Notes: generated by a model from the sequence alone, not told the origin. DNA of 64,000 nucleotides from Gluconobacter oxydans (GCF_006539685.1 NZ_BJNM01000006.1:1-64000); one strand, 5' to 3'; shown: positions 47,468 to 55,761, numbered from the stretch's first letter. Program-made: numbers and translations.

Positions 47468-50098
47468 ATGATAGTATGCCAAGTTGATGAATTTTCCGTT
47501 AACGGCATACGGGGCTGGGCCACAGACACTGAGAATCCTTCGCAGCCTGTCTTCCTGCATGCTCTGGCAGACGGTCAGGAATTCCTCCAGTTCCAGTGCT
47601 CTGATCTTCGGGAAGATGTCCACGCCGCAGGAATCCAATCCAAAAATACCGGTTTCCACATCGCGATTCCCCCCCACCTGCTTGATGGAAAAAAACACAG
47701 TATAACCTTCAAAAACCGTCTCAAGCAGATCGAGATCTATTCACAAAATCAAAAGCTGGAATACATCTCCTTCTCCGGCAAACTCCCCGTGGAAACCCGC
47801 TCTTTCGTCGATGGCCTGAAACAGGGCGTCCTGAGCGGCTGGGTTGTCTGCGGCAATGACATTGAAGGCTGGAAAGGCAACCAGCAGATCCTCGTGACCT
47901 GTAATGGCCAGAAAATTGGCCAGCTTGAAGCCAACCGGTATCGGGGCGATGTAGGAAAAGCTCTCTCCTGCGATCCCTACTGCGGTTTTCAGTTCTCCCC
48001 TCCCGAACTTTATCGCAAACCCTATCAGCAGGAATTCCGCTTCTACGTTCTGCCCGACATGATCGAGGTCACGAACAGCCCTTGCCTGACCAGCTTCGTC
48101 ACCGACGCACATGAATCCCTGATCATCGACGTGATCGACCAGATCGACGCCCTGCATGTGGAACTGACACGTTTACGCCGTCAGGTGCGGGAAATCCTGC
48201 CCCAGCCAGGATTCACGATCGCTGACTATCATTCCTGGGCGACAGCCTATTTCCCGGTCCTGCGCAAATATGTCGACCGTACGCGTGATGAGTCCGCTAT
48301 CGACGGAAACCCACTGGTCAGCGTCGTCTGCCCGGTATGGAACCCCGATCTCACGGACTTTACGGCAGCCATTCAAAGCGTCCTGTCCCAGACATGGCAG
48401 AACTGGGAACTTATTCTTGTCGATGACTGCAGCAAAAATCCTGAACTACGCGCGGTCATAGAAAATTTTGCCAAAACTGACGCCCGCATCAAACCGATCT
48501 TCCAGGAAAAGAATGGCGGCATCAGCATCGCCACCAACGCAGGCCTGGCAGCAGCCAAGGGGGAGTGGATCGCTTTCTTCGACCACGACGACCTGCTTGC
48601 AGATGTAGCCGTCGAATACATGCTGAGAGAGGCCACAAGAAGCCACGCCGATCTCATCTATTCAGATGAGGACAAGATTGACGCCAGCGGGTACTACAGG
48701 GAACCTGCTTTCAAGACTGACTGGAATTACAGACTTCTTCTTGGTGTGAACTATGTCTGTCACTTCGTGATGATCCGCCAGTCCGCCTTGCAGAATATCG
48801 GTGGGCTGAACAAGGAATATGATGGCGCGCAGGACCATGATTTCCTTCTCCGCGCCTCCGAACATATTCCGGCAGAAAAGATCCACCACGTTCCGGAAAT
48901 CCTGTATCACTGGCGTATTACTGCCAATTCAACGGCTTCTGACATCGGCAACAAGCGCTATGCCATCGACGCTGGCATCAAGGCCGTCAGTGACCACCTT
49001 GTCCGTCGTAATCTGCCAGCCACAGTAGACTCCCAGCTGGGAATGACCCTCTATACCGTCAACTGGGACTTCAATCAGTCGCCGTCGGTTACGATCATCA
49101 TCCCTTACAAAGATGAGATCGCGACAACGGCGCGTTGCCTGGACGCCATCCAGAAATATACCCGATATCCCAATTACAAGGTCATTCTGGTCAACAACTG
49201 GTCCATCACAAAGGAAGCCGAGGCTTTCGCCCAAGCAGTCGACAAAATTCCCAATGTCGAAATCCTGACCATCAAGGAACCGTTTAATTATTCCCGCATC
49301 AACAATCTGGCAGCAAAAGACGAAACCTCCGACTTTCTGCTGTTCCTGAATAATGATGTTTTTGTCGAGCAGGAAAACTGGCTTGAAATCCTGGTCAATG
49401 AAGCCCTTGCAGATCCGCTCGTAGCCATTGTTGGCGGTAAATTCGTTTATCCGAACCAGACAGTCCAGCATGCTGGCGTGCTTCTCGGAATCGGGGACGT
49501 TGCCGGCCATGCCCATGTCGGCATTCCGCGCGACGAAGGCGGCTATGCAGGTCGCGCCTATTTCCCTCAGGAAATTTCGGCCGTCACAGCCGCCGGGATG
49601 CTGATCCGTCGCCCGGCCTTCGAACTGGTCGGCGGTTTCGACGAAGAGCATCTGAAAGTTGCCTTCAACGATATCGACCTCTGCCTCAAGGTCCGGGATG
49701 CAGGTTACAAGGTCGTATGGACGCCTGACTTCTGCGCCGAGCATCATGAAAGCCTCAGCCGAGGCAGCGACGACCGTCCGTCAACGGAACGCCGCTTCTT
49801 CCACGAAACGCAGTTCATGATTGAAAAATGGGGCAACACGCTCCGTACGGACCCGTTCTACAACCCGCACTTCACACTCGACCGTCAGGTCTTTTTTGAC
49901 CTTACGATTCCGGGAGTGGATGAAACGCGTTATCCCCCCCTGGCATCAACCAGAAAGAAAATGCGTCCTCTCTGGCCCATCCCGACATTCACGATGGCGC
50001 CGAAAAAAACGCCTGAAAAACGTACGGCCAAGACCACAACGCCCAAAACCCGACAGAAAAAATCAACGACTTCAAGCCGAACCAGTAAGGCCGATTAA
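47468..50098 (+). CDS. Tandem GT2 glycosyltransferase with N-terminal beta domains
   Basis: 876 residues from the ATG at 47468, seven bases after GGGAG. Two beta-rich units come first (VNGIRGWATD and LSGWVVCGNDIEGW starts), about 1-200. GT2 domain one at about 280-500 has VSVVCPVWNPDLTDFTAAIQ and FFDHDDLL; GT2 domain two at about 540-800 has VTIIIPYKDEIATTARCLDA and LFLNNDVFVE. A Lys/Thr-rich tail from about 840 ends the protein. Likely a polysaccharide polymerising enzyme. An AT-rich 175-base leader separates it from the ArnT-like gene. Confidence 0.88.
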   Translation: MIVCQVDEFSVNGIRGWATDTENPSQPVFLHALADGQEFLQFQCSDLREDVHAAGIQSKNTGFHIAIPPHLLDGKKHSITFKNRLKQIEIYSQNQKLEYISFSGKLPVETRSFVDGLKQGVLSGWVVCGNDIEGWKGNQQILVTCNGQKIGQLEANRYRGDVGKALSCDPYCGFQFSPPELYRKPYQQEFRFYVLPDMIEVTNSPCLTSFVTDAHESLIIDVIDQIDALHVELTRLRRQVREILPQPGFTIADYHSWATAYFPVLRKYVDRTRDESAIDGNPLVSVVCPVWNPDLTDFTAAIQSVLSQTWQNWELILVDDCSKNPELRAVIENFAKTDARIKPIFQEKNGGISIATNAGLAAAKGEWIAFFDHDDLLADVAVEYMLREATRSHADLIYSDEDKIDASGYYREPAFKTDWNYRLLLGVNYVCHFVMIRQSALQNIGGLNKEYDGAQDHDFLLRASEHIPAEKIHHVPEILYHWRITANSTASDIGNKRYAIDAGIKAVSDHLVRRNLPATVDSQLGMTLYTVNWDFNQSPSVTIIIPYKDEIATTARCLDAIQKYTRYPNYKVILVNNWSITKEAEAFAQAVDKIPNVEILTIKEPFNYSRINNLAAKDETSDFLLFLNNDVFVEQENWLEILVNEALADPLVAIVGGKFVYPNQTVQHAGVLLGIGDVAGHAHVGIPRDEGGYAGRAYFPQEISAVTAAGMLIRRPAFELVGGFDEEHLKVAFNDIDLCLKVRDAGYKVVWTPDFCAEHHESLSRGSDDRPSTERRFFHETQFMIEKWGNTLRTDPFYNPHFTLDRQVFFDLTIPGVDETRYPPLASTRKKMRPLWPIPTFTMAPKKTPEKRTAKTTTPKTRQKKSTTSSRTSKAD

Positions 50099-50124
50099 CC
50101 CGAGTACCCTTGGTTCATCAGACA

Positions 50125-50159
50125 TGCAGATGACCGCCTAAACAGAGCGGTCATCTGCA
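50125..50159 (+). terminator. Hairpin after the tandem glycosyltransferase gene
   Basis: Perfect 13-bp arms TGCAGATGACCGC/GCGGTCATCTGCA around a 9-base loop, 26 bases after the stop codon. No T tract follows, so it may be a Rho-assisted or RNA-stabilising element. Confidence 0.6.
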
Positions 50160-50252
50160 GTCGCCTTCTGCCGCCTGCCGCGATAGACACGACCAGTCAG
50201 CCTACGGGGCTTTTCTGCCCGCCTCACGCGTTTCTGAAAATGGGAACTGCCG

Positions 50253-50273
50253 TGGTGGAGCTGAGGTCCACCA
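50253..50273. other. Candidate attachment-site core (7-bp arms, 7-bp spacer)
   Basis: TGGTGGA (50253-50259), GCTGAGG, TCCACCA (50267-50273): a perfect inverted repeat whose 7-7-7 plan resembles tyrosine-integrase core sites, which flank a 7-bp overlap. It lies 173 bases before the integrase start. No second copy was seen near the right edge, so this is a guess. Confidence 0.3.
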
Positions 50274-50352
50274 AACCTATGTGTCTGGGCGTCTCTGGTT
50301 CCATCTTTAAGATAGTGTTTTCATGGGGATAATTTTTCCAATCATCTCAGGA

Positions 50353-50380
50353 CGTCCCCCGAAGTCTCCCACGATGCCAA
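50353..50380. repeat. 10-bp-phased GTCCCC-type repeats, copy 1
   Basis: GTCCCC at 50354, GTCTCC at 50364 and ATGCCA at 50374, each 10 bp apart. This 28-base stretch matches 60341-60368 at about 21 of 28 positions. Possible arm-type integrase sites or an operator. Confidence 0.4.
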
Positions 50381-50445
50381 TTTTTAACATGGGTCGGAAC
50401 GTGGGTTTTCTATCATAGGTCGGATTTTCTGGGATAGAATGAAGC

Positions 50446-51657
50446 ATGCCCAGAATCGCTTCGAACCGCCTGACCGCCCGAACCGTCGCTTCTCTCAAAG
50501 ACGGGGTCTACGGAGACGGGGGCAATCTATGGCTGACCATCAAAGGCAACGTCCGAGCATGGTCAGTCCGCTTCAAAAGCCCGATCACCGGGAGATCTCG
50601 TGAGATGGGCCTAGGCCCCGTCCGCGACGTGGGCTTAGCGGATGCTCGCCGTCTGGCAACAGAAGCCAGACACCTGATTGCTGATGGCCTGGATCCGATT
50701 GAAGAACGTAAGGCTGAGAAGGCCGCCCGCAAACGGAAATCCGGACTGACCTTTGAGGACGTCGCTCGTCGGTACATTCAGGAACAGACCCCTGCCTGGA
50801 AAGATCAGAGATCGGCACCCGTCTGGACCAGTTCTCTCGAGATCCACGTTTTCCCCACTTTCGGAAAGAAGTTGGTATCTGCGGTCGATACAGATGACGT
50901 CCTAAACATCTTACGCCCCATATGGACTGAGAAGACAGAGACAGCAGGCCGGGTCCGTGGACGGATTGAACGGATCCTGGACTATGCCAAGACCCATGGC
51001 TGGCGAGAGAGTGAGAATCCGGCAAGATGGAGAGGACACCTCTCCAATATTCTTCCCGCTCCTTCAAAGGTCGCCAAGATTGAACACCATCCCGCAGTGG
51101 ATTGGAAAGACATCGCCCGAGTCATGGCAGCCCTCGCAGCATCAAGCGGCCTTGCTGCCCAGGCCGTCCGGTTCCTGTGCCTGACTGCTGCTCGATCGGG
51201 TGAAGTCCGCTTTGCCACGTGGGATGAGATTGATCTTGAGCAGAAGATCTGGACAGTTCCAGCCGAACGCATGAAAGCCAAGCGGGAACATCGTGTCCCG
51301 TTAAGTGATGGTGCGCGGGAAATTTTGCAGTCAGTCCTTCCGCTCCGCAATTCTCGCCAAGGCAACTTCATCTTTCCAGGGCAACGCCGAGGCAAACCCC
51401 TGACAGACGTGGCCCTATCCAAAGCCCTTCATACAGCGGCTGGGACAAAAGACGTCACCGTCCATGGCCTGCGCTCTACCTTCAGAGATTGGGCGGCTGA
51501 AGAGACAGATTTTCCTAGGGAAGTCGCGGAGATGGCACTGGCACATGCTATTGGTGACAAGGTAGAGGCAGCCTACCGACGCGGCGACCTTTTTGAAAAA
51601 CGGCGTGCTCTGATGAGCCAATGGCTGCACACAATCGAGAACAAACCCGGAAAATAA
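50446..51657 (+). CDS. Tyrosine-type site-specific integrase (DUF4102 arm-binding domain)
   Basis: 403 residues. The N-terminal DUF4102 domain (LTARTVASLKDGVYGDGGNL) binds arm sites. The catalytic residues are Arg in TAARSGEVRF, HGLRSTFRDW (His, Arg), LAHAIG (His) and the nucleophilic Tyr in VEAAYRRGDL. It integrates and, with an excisionase, excises the element. It is the first gene of the mobile region and faces inward. Confidence 0.95.
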   Translation: MPRIASNRLTARTVASLKDGVYGDGGNLWLTIKGNVRAWSVRFKSPITGRSREMGLGPVRDVGLADARRLATEARHLIADGLDPIEERKAEKAARKRKSGLTFEDVARRYIQEQTPAWKDQRSAPVWTSSLEIHVFPTFGKKLVSAVDTDDVLNILRPIWTEKTETAGRVRGRIERILDYAKTHGWRESENPARWRGHLSNILPAPSKVAKIEHHPAVDWKDIARVMAALAASSGLAAQAVRFLCLTAARSGEVRFATWDEIDLEQKIWTVPAERMKAKREHRVPLSDGAREILQSVLPLRNSRQGNFIFPGQRRGKPLTDVALSKALHTAAGTKDVTVHGLRSTFRDWAAEETDFPREVAEMALAHAIGDKVEAAYRRGDLFEKRRALMSQWLHTIENKPGK

Positions 51658-51662
51658 TTCGT

Positions 51663-51690
51663 TCAAGATTCTTGCTTTTCGAAATCTTGA
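51663..51690 (+). terminator. Hairpin after integrase
   Basis: TCAAGATT/AATCTTGA arms of 8 bp around a 12-base loop, six bases after the integrase stop. Weak but well placed; no T tract. Confidence 0.45.
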
Positions 51691-51748
51691 TCCACCAGAC
51701 TAATCCCATAGCCGCCGCTCTCCGCGGGGTATCTATGGAGAACAAACC

Positions 51749-51949
51749 ATGCACACCCTGAATGATTTTCCTGAATTCGCGAGCATCCCTCTCATCACCC
51801 AGCGGTTCAACATCAGCCGCTCAGGGATTTACCGGATGCTCAGCCAGGGAGACATTCAGGCCGTGAAGGTGGGCCGCTCTACGAGAATCGTGACGCGCTC
51901 TGTAGAGGCTTACTTTGCTCGGTTACCACGCCTTGGAGAAGTGGCGTAA
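51749..51949 (+). CDS. AlpA/excisionase-like helix-turn-helix protein, copy 1
   Basis: 66 residues. IPLITQRFNISRSGIYRMLSQGDIQAVKVGRSTRIVT is the short MerR/excisionase helix-turn-helix (quoted here in outline: ITQRFNISRSGIYRML, then IQAVKVGR). The neighbouring integrase suggests a recombination directionality factor. TATGGAG precedes the ATG. A second copy is encoded at 55430-55639. Confidence 0.75.
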   Translation: MHTLNDFPEFASIPLITQRFNISRSGIYRMLSQGDIQAVKVGRSTRIVTRSVEAYFARLPRLGEVA

Positions 51950-52015
51950 AAGATGATATTAGCCACTTCAAAATTAAAACACATAAAAAATGCTAAATTT
52001 TCTAATGGAATTTCA

Positions 52016-52037
52016 CAATGGCATTTTAATGCCATTG
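52016..52037. terminator. Hairpin between convergent genes
   Basis: CAATGGCAT/ATGCCATTG arms of 9 bp around TTTA, in an AT-rich region between the AlpA-like gene and the convergent STAS-HATPase gene. Confidence 0.55.
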
Positions 52038-52100
52038 ATCACAGAATAAATCATTCTAAAAACTATCATTACTTGATACATAAACCAAAATAAAATATAT

Positions 52101-53330
52101 TTATACTCTTCTCTCAGCCAAACGTTGAGAGATAGCTTTTGTTATGAGCATATTATTAGTATCCGATAGATTTTTTATATTTATCCGATCCTTAAAAATA
52201 CCTATCCCAAATTCTCTAGCCATCTTTCCAAATACTTCATCCGCAAAACTACTCGACATCATATCTACCCCCGACATATCGCAAACAACACTCGCACCAC
52301 CACTTGATATTATAAGATTATTTATTTTTCTTCTTATTTCAAATCCAGAGCTTCTACTTCCGAAGGAAGCAGTTTCCGATCCCATTTTAAATAAAATGGA
52401 GCCATTATCTTGCTCATGCGCCAGCTCAATAAAATCTACCATCTGATATCCACTACCTTTGAACGCAAGAGCTTTAGCCAACAAATCCTCACTAGAAAAC
52501 TTCAAAGCACAGACGACCAAAGACCCCGTGAATTGTCTTGCATCGTGCCGTACCTGTACTTCACGTTTGCGAGTTGTTACCAAGTGAGCGTTACCTGAGT
52601 TTATATGAAAGGTTCCCCCACTTAAGACCGCCATTTGAAATGTGCCATACAGACCGTTGCCTTGGCCAAATTCAGGGTCACGTGTGATACCTTGCCTGAT
52701 ACTCTGCTCTAAAGCATACTCATCAGTCCACCGTTTATTTGAAATGGACCTTAATGAGTTCGGTATGCCGATTCCTGCATCCGCAACGATGAACTCGACC
52801 TCTTTTACAAAATTCCTGAAATTCATCTGAAACAATCCTCCAATGGGGGATTCCGAATGATTCAAAACATTGTCACATATTTCGTTTACGGACCATTCTA
52901 AAGCTTGCATGTTCTTTCTATTTAATTTTGGAGATCTTTTAAGTATTCTATTTACACAATCATTAACTAATTCTTGTTGTTTTTTGTATTCACTAAATAT
53001 TGTTGCCGGTATATTATATGGACTTGGCTCTGGATACTCTCTAAATCTACGAGGATCAATTATGTGAGCCAATCCACAATTAAGAAATAGCCTTCTTAGT
53101 CTATCGAATTTAGGAAGTATTAATTTAAATCTTATCCTCTCGTTTCTTTTTAATAAAATGAAAGAACACATTGGAACCATGCATTCAGCAAATGCTTTTT
53201 TTGTTTCAGAAAAATCTAATATTATAGATTCATAACCTCTGAAATCTATAAGCATATTTATATTATATTGAATATCTCTTAGATCTGATATGTGTATTAT
53301 TTCTTTTATTTTTAAACTATTTTCTGTCAT
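52101..53330 (-). CDS. STAS-HATPase-STAS protein (GHKL ATPase between two STAS-like domains)
   Basis: 409 residues and markedly AT-rich. Residues 25-92 look like a STAS domain (MLIDFRGYESIILDFSE, LRRLFLNCGLAHIID). Residues 140-280 are a GHKL/HATPase unit: N-box VNEICDNVLNHSE, ATP motif ADAGIGIP (Asp184), GQGNGLYG glycine loop. Residues 325-409 resemble the DUF4325 STAS-like family (VVCDMSGVDMMSSSFADEVF). In partner-switch systems these are separate anti-sigma kinase and antagonist. No receiver or kinase-phosphoacceptor His seen. It overlaps the upstream XRE gene by four bases. Confidence 0.75.
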   Translation of the reverse strand: MTENSLKIKEIIHISDLRDIQYNINMLIDFRGYESIILDFSETKKAFAECMVPMCSFILLKRNERIRFKLILPKFDRLRRLFLNCGLAHIIDPRRFREYPEPSPYNIPATIFSEYKKQQELVNDCVNRILKRSPKLNRKNMQALEWSVNEICDNVLNHSESPIGGLFQMNFRNFVKEVEFIVADAGIGIPNSLRSISNKRWTDEYALEQSIRQGITRDPEFGQGNGLYGTFQMAVLSGGTFHINSGNAHLVTTRKREVQVRHDARQFTGSLVVCALKFSSEDLLAKALAFKGSGYQMVDFIELAHEQDNGSILFKMGSETASFGSRSSGFEIRRKINNLIISSGGASVVCDMSGVDMMSSSFADEVFGKMAREFGIGIFKDRINIKNLSDTNNMLITKAISQRLAERRV

Positions 53331-53584
53331 TTTCTCAACCTAACTCCTGCCCCACTGCCATTCTCAGGCACAAATTCTACGCCAGCAGCTTCCAGGGCAG
53401 TTCGGATGGCGGTGATTGTGGAAGATCGGGGAGAGCTTTCTCCTCCTTCAATGCGAGCAATGGTCCGCTTTGGAAGCCCGCTTTCAGACGCCAATTTATC
53501 TTGTGTCCAGCCAATCAATGCGCGTCCTGCTCTCACCTGGGCCGGGTAAATAGCATCATTGATGACATTTTCTCTTGCATTCAT
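53327..53584 (-). CDS. XRE-family helix-turn-helix regulator
   Basis: 85 residues. The five-helix lambda-repressor-like fold covers VRAGRALIGWTQDKLASESG, LPKRTIARIEGGESSPRSS and ITAIRTALEAAGVEF. It starts the two-gene operon with the STAS-HATPase-STAS protein (ATGA overlap). The palindromes upstream suggest it represses its own promoter and maybe the divergent small genes. Confidence 0.9.
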   Translation of the reverse strand: MNARENVINDAIYPAQVRAGRALIGWTQDKLASESGLPKRTIARIEGGESSPRSSTITAIRTALEAAGVEFVPENGSGAGVRLRK

Positions 53585-53593
53585 AAAAGGAGA

Positions 53594-53623
53594 GTGTCAC
53601 CTATGATGACATCTCGCAAGAGA
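53594..53623. promoter_or_regulatory. Putative operator of the XRE operon
   Basis: TGTCA-N7-TGACA (53594-53610) and the adjacent perfect ATCTC-GCAA-GAGAT (53610-53623), located 10 to 40 bases upstream of the XRE start. They share one base and may bind one or two XRE dimers. Confidence 0.5.
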
Positions 53624-53694
53624 TAAAGCGGTCGAACAGAAGGGGTAGGAGCCTTCCTGTCCGACCTAACCACATACCGAAGGATAGTTCGGCA

Positions 53695-53880
53695 ATGGCT
53701 AAGCACGCCTATACCATGCCCGCTACTCGCGTGGCAGGGGCGCTCAATCTGCGCCTGGTTTCTGAAATGGTCTCTGGCCTCGGCATCTCCCTCATGCTGG
53801 CCCTCGTTTTCTTCGGAATGATGAAGCCTGATCCCGTCATGGCTCACCACGCCGCCCTTCAGGTGGAGACTGTGCGATGA
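53695..53880 (+). CDS. Small hypothetical membrane peptide
   Basis: 61 residues with one hydrophobic helix (MVSGLGISLMLALVFFGMM). Function not recognised. Divergent from the XRE operon; a CCGAA-N6-TTCGG palindrome (53677-53692) lies just before the ATG. It overlaps the next gene by four bases. Confidence 0.6.
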   Translation: MAKHAYTMPATRVAGALNLRLVSEMVSGLGISLMLALVFFGMMKPDPVMAHHAALQVETVR

Positions 53881-54050
53881 GCAAACATGCCCCCATCGTC
53901 CCCCCTACGGAAGCAGAACGCCAAGCCAAAGTTGAGATGGCACGCGGAGAAGGAGATCTGGTGAACCATTTTGCAGAGCTAGGCCGCCGCTTCGGCGCAA
54001 ACACCACCTCGAAGACCCCCGCCCTAAAAGGCGCATTTTCGTGGTTGTGA
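53877..54050 (+). CDS. Small hypothetical protein
   Basis: 57 residues beginning MSKHAPIVPPTEAERQAK and ending KGAFSWL. It overlaps the preceding gene through ATGA and is followed after seven bases by another small gene, with AAGGAAG between, which supports it as a real gene. Hydrophilic, no known domain. Confidence 0.6.
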   Translation: MSKHAPIVPPTEAERQAKVEMARGEGDLVNHFAELGRRFGANTTSKTPALKGAFSWL

Positions 54051-54057
54051 AAGGAAG

Positions 54058-54375
54058 ATGGACATGAAATCGCATTCCCCTGCCCCATCCCGAGCCGCCA
54101 TTGAAGCATTAGCGCAGGCTTTAATCGATTATCTGGATGTTCTTGACGCCCCTAACGAAGACTTAGAGCCCAACGGCGACGAAGAAGCTGATTACGACAA
54201 TGAACCTGATTGCGACGGCGAAGGTCTTCAAACGTGGGAACAGCCTGAGCCGTTCACGCCCTACTTGGTCACGGGAACCAACATATCTACTCCTCGAGTT
54301 GAGCCAGTGTTCGGAGAGCCCGTCGCGACGGAGCATGGCGTTGGACGCACCATCACATACCGAAGAGTGGCATGA
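54058..54375 (+). CDS. Acidic hypothetical protein
   Basis: 105 residues. A helix (SRAAIEALAQALIDYLDVLD) is followed by a very acidic stretch (NEDLEPNGDEEADYDNEPD) and a C-terminal part ending GRTITYRRVA. Not recognised. The ATG follows AAGGAAG at optimal distance. Acidic proteins of this size in mobile elements may mimic DNA or bind basic proteins, but there is no direct evidence here. Confidence 0.6.
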   Translation: MDMKSHSPAPSRAAIEALAQALIDYLDVLDAPNEDLEPNGDEEADYDNEPDCDGEGLQTWEQPEPFTPYLVTGTNISTPRVEPVFGEPVATEHGVGRTITYRRVA

Positions 54376-54415
54376 TGAATGCCAGTCCTGTGCTTCTCCT
54401 GAGAAAGAGGCAATC

Positions 54416-54709
54416 ATGAACGCTTTACAAAATGCTGCCCGTGCGACCTTGGCTGCCAACGCCAAGATCAGACGATTGTCCCACATACCATTTGATGCAG
54501 ATCCGGACCTTGACCGAAAGACAGATATTGCCATCCAACAATGGGCTTATGGACGTCAAAAGATGCTTTCCTTGCCTGTACAAAGTCGTGCCGATTTACT
54601 GGCAAAGGCGCGAGCTATTGCTGACAGTCCGTATGACTATGAGAGTGAAGCCAACATACGGCAGTTTGCTCAGGACGTGATCGCTCTCGTTCAACCAAAA
54701 CGCCGATAA
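54416..54709 (+). CDS. Hypothetical protein
   Basis: 97 residues from the ATG at 54416 with AGAGG upstream. All-helical by composition (MNALQNAARATLAANAKIRR, ADLLAKARAIADSPYDYESE). Not recognised. An alternative longer frame upstream is out of register with the preceding gene and lacks a ribosome site. Confidence 0.6.
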   Translation: MNALQNAARATLAANAKIRRLSHIPFDADPDLDRKTDIAIQQWAYGRQKMLSLPVQSRADLLAKARAIADSPYDYESEANIRQFAQDVIALVQPKRR

Positions 54710-54717
54710 GGCGGTCT

Positions 54718-54758
54718 AGAGACGATCTAGCAAGCATGTGATCGTCTCTTGATGCTTG
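54718..54758 (+). other. Two overlapping, competing hairpins
   Basis: Hairpin A: AGAGACGATC (54718-54727) with GATCGTCTCT (54740-54749). Hairpin B: CAAGCAT (54731-54737) with ATGCTTG (54752-54758). The 5' arm of B lies in the loop of A. They sit between two genes, 8 bases after a stop codon and 18 bases before an ATG. Confidence 0.5.
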
Positions 54759-54776
54759 AAAAAACAGAAAAGGTCG

Positions 54777-55346
54777 ATGGCGGTGCAGAAACTAGGAAAA
54801 AAGGCCCTAATCGCCACGGTCCTGAACGGGATACGTATGTTTGAAGAGAGCAAAAATCCGCTTTTTCTGTGGGCTGCCCTAGCATTTCTTCTTCGAGAAA
54901 ATGCGGAAGAAAACACTAATGGAATTCATCCTTTAACGATCTCGAAATCCATTTCCATTCCCCCTGAAATAGCAGCCTATCTTTTACGTGTTTCATCGGA
55001 AATCGATGCTCTGACGAACATGCCACCTGACTTTGCCGCCAACAACTTACTGTCAGCACTTGAACTCGGGAAAGGACAAGGCGAAACCGCTTTTACAAGA
55101 CTACAAACAATTAGAGAGGAAGCTTGGGAGGCCAATATATCGGATAGAAACCGCGCTTTAGGGCTGACCGTACCCCAGGACTTATGGCTTTTAGAGCAAA
55201 TGAAAGTTGGCAAGCCCGTTAGCGAAAGGCAACGAAAACGTCGGCTTCAGTACGGTCGTCTCGCTTTAGCTGGCAAACCTGTTCCTCCAACCAGAAGATC
55301 TCGAAAGAAACGCTCCATCTCCTCCCCAGAGGATGACGGCAATTAG
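54777..55346 (+). CDS. Hypothetical protein
   Basis: 189 residues from the ATG at 54777 (AAGG upstream); a TTG at 54756 is an alternative. The N-terminal half is helical and mostly hydrophobic (SKNPLFLWAALAFLLRENAE), and a segment TISKSISIPPEIAAYLLRVS follows. The C-terminus is strongly basic (RQRKRRLQYGR, RRSRKKR), so nucleic-acid binding is possible. Not recognised. The competing hairpins lie just upstream. Confidence 0.6.
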   Translation: MAVQKLGKKALIATVLNGIRMFEESKNPLFLWAALAFLLRENAEENTNGIHPLTISKSISIPPEIAAYLLRVSSEIDALTNMPPDFAANNLLSALELGKGQGETAFTRLQTIREEAWEANISDRNRALGLTVPQDLWLLEQMKVGKPVSERQRKRRLQYGRLALAGKPVPPTRRSRKKRSISSPEDDGN

Positions 55347-55429
55347 CTCGAATCAACGTCATGGCGAGGAGAATAGAGCTTCCCTATTGGTGAAACACCA
55401 GGGGACACCCCGGTACTTCAGGAGACGAT

Positions 55430-55639
55430 ATGAGCCAAACAGATACAAGAATTTTCCCACCATACGCCCCCGTTAAAGACGTGGCCGCATGGTTCGGGTT
55501 AAGCCGTTCGACGCAATACCGGATGCTTGAGCTTGGCGAGATTGAAGCTCTGAAAATCGGACGGACAACCTTGATCGTAACGGCTTCCGTAGAGCGCTAC
55601 CTCGCAAAGGTACCACGCCTCGGAAAGCAATCCGCTTAA
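55430..55639 (+). CDS. AlpA/excisionase-like helix-turn-helix protein, copy 2
   Basis: 69 residues. Its second half resembles copy 1 at 51749-51949: YRMLELGEIEALKIGR against YRMLSQGDIQAVKVGR, both followed by IVT-x-SVE-x-Y and PRLG. Probably a DNA-binding regulator of excision or replication. AGGAG precedes the ATG. A terminator follows. Confidence 0.75.
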   Translation: MSQTDTRIFPPYAPVKDVAAWFGLSRSTQYRMLELGEIEALKIGRTTLIVTASVERYLAKVPRLGKQSA

Positions 55640-55644
55640 ACTCA

Positions 55645-55674
55645 CAAAACCGCCCTGAGGTCAGAGCGGTTTTG
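55645..55674 (+). terminator. Terminator after the second AlpA-like gene
   Basis: CAAAACCGC/GCGGTTTTG arms of 9 bp, 12-base loop, six bases after the stop codon; T residues are within the 3' arm. Confidence 0.65.
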
Positions 55675-55761
55675 GAAACCTGTGAAACGCTGGGGAGCGA
55701 TAAGCAGGGACCATAACCGGAGTTCTGATCGTCAGGCAAGCCAAGAAAGGCTGAAAACCTG

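Larger units (their letters stand above)
50099..50445. other. 347-base junction between core genome and mobile element
   Basis: No supported gene. It holds a 13-bp-arm hairpin (50125-50159), a 7-7-7 inverted repeat (50253-50273), 10-bp-spaced GTCCCC repeats (50353-50380), and two GGTCGGA/TTTTCT direct repeats just before the integrase. A 60-codon minus-strand frame (50141-50320) lacks an ATG and may be a gene remnant. The host/element border is somewhere here. Confidence 0.5.

Noticed and set aside
50253-50263. TGGTGGAGCTG resembling the reverse complement of a tmRNA 3' end
   Set aside because: The match stops after 11 bases and no T arm follows, so no tmRNA or tRNA gene can be built.
54718-54758. 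An H-type pseudoknot formed by both hairpins together
   Set aside because: The connecting loop over the 10-bp stem would be two bases, too short to span it.
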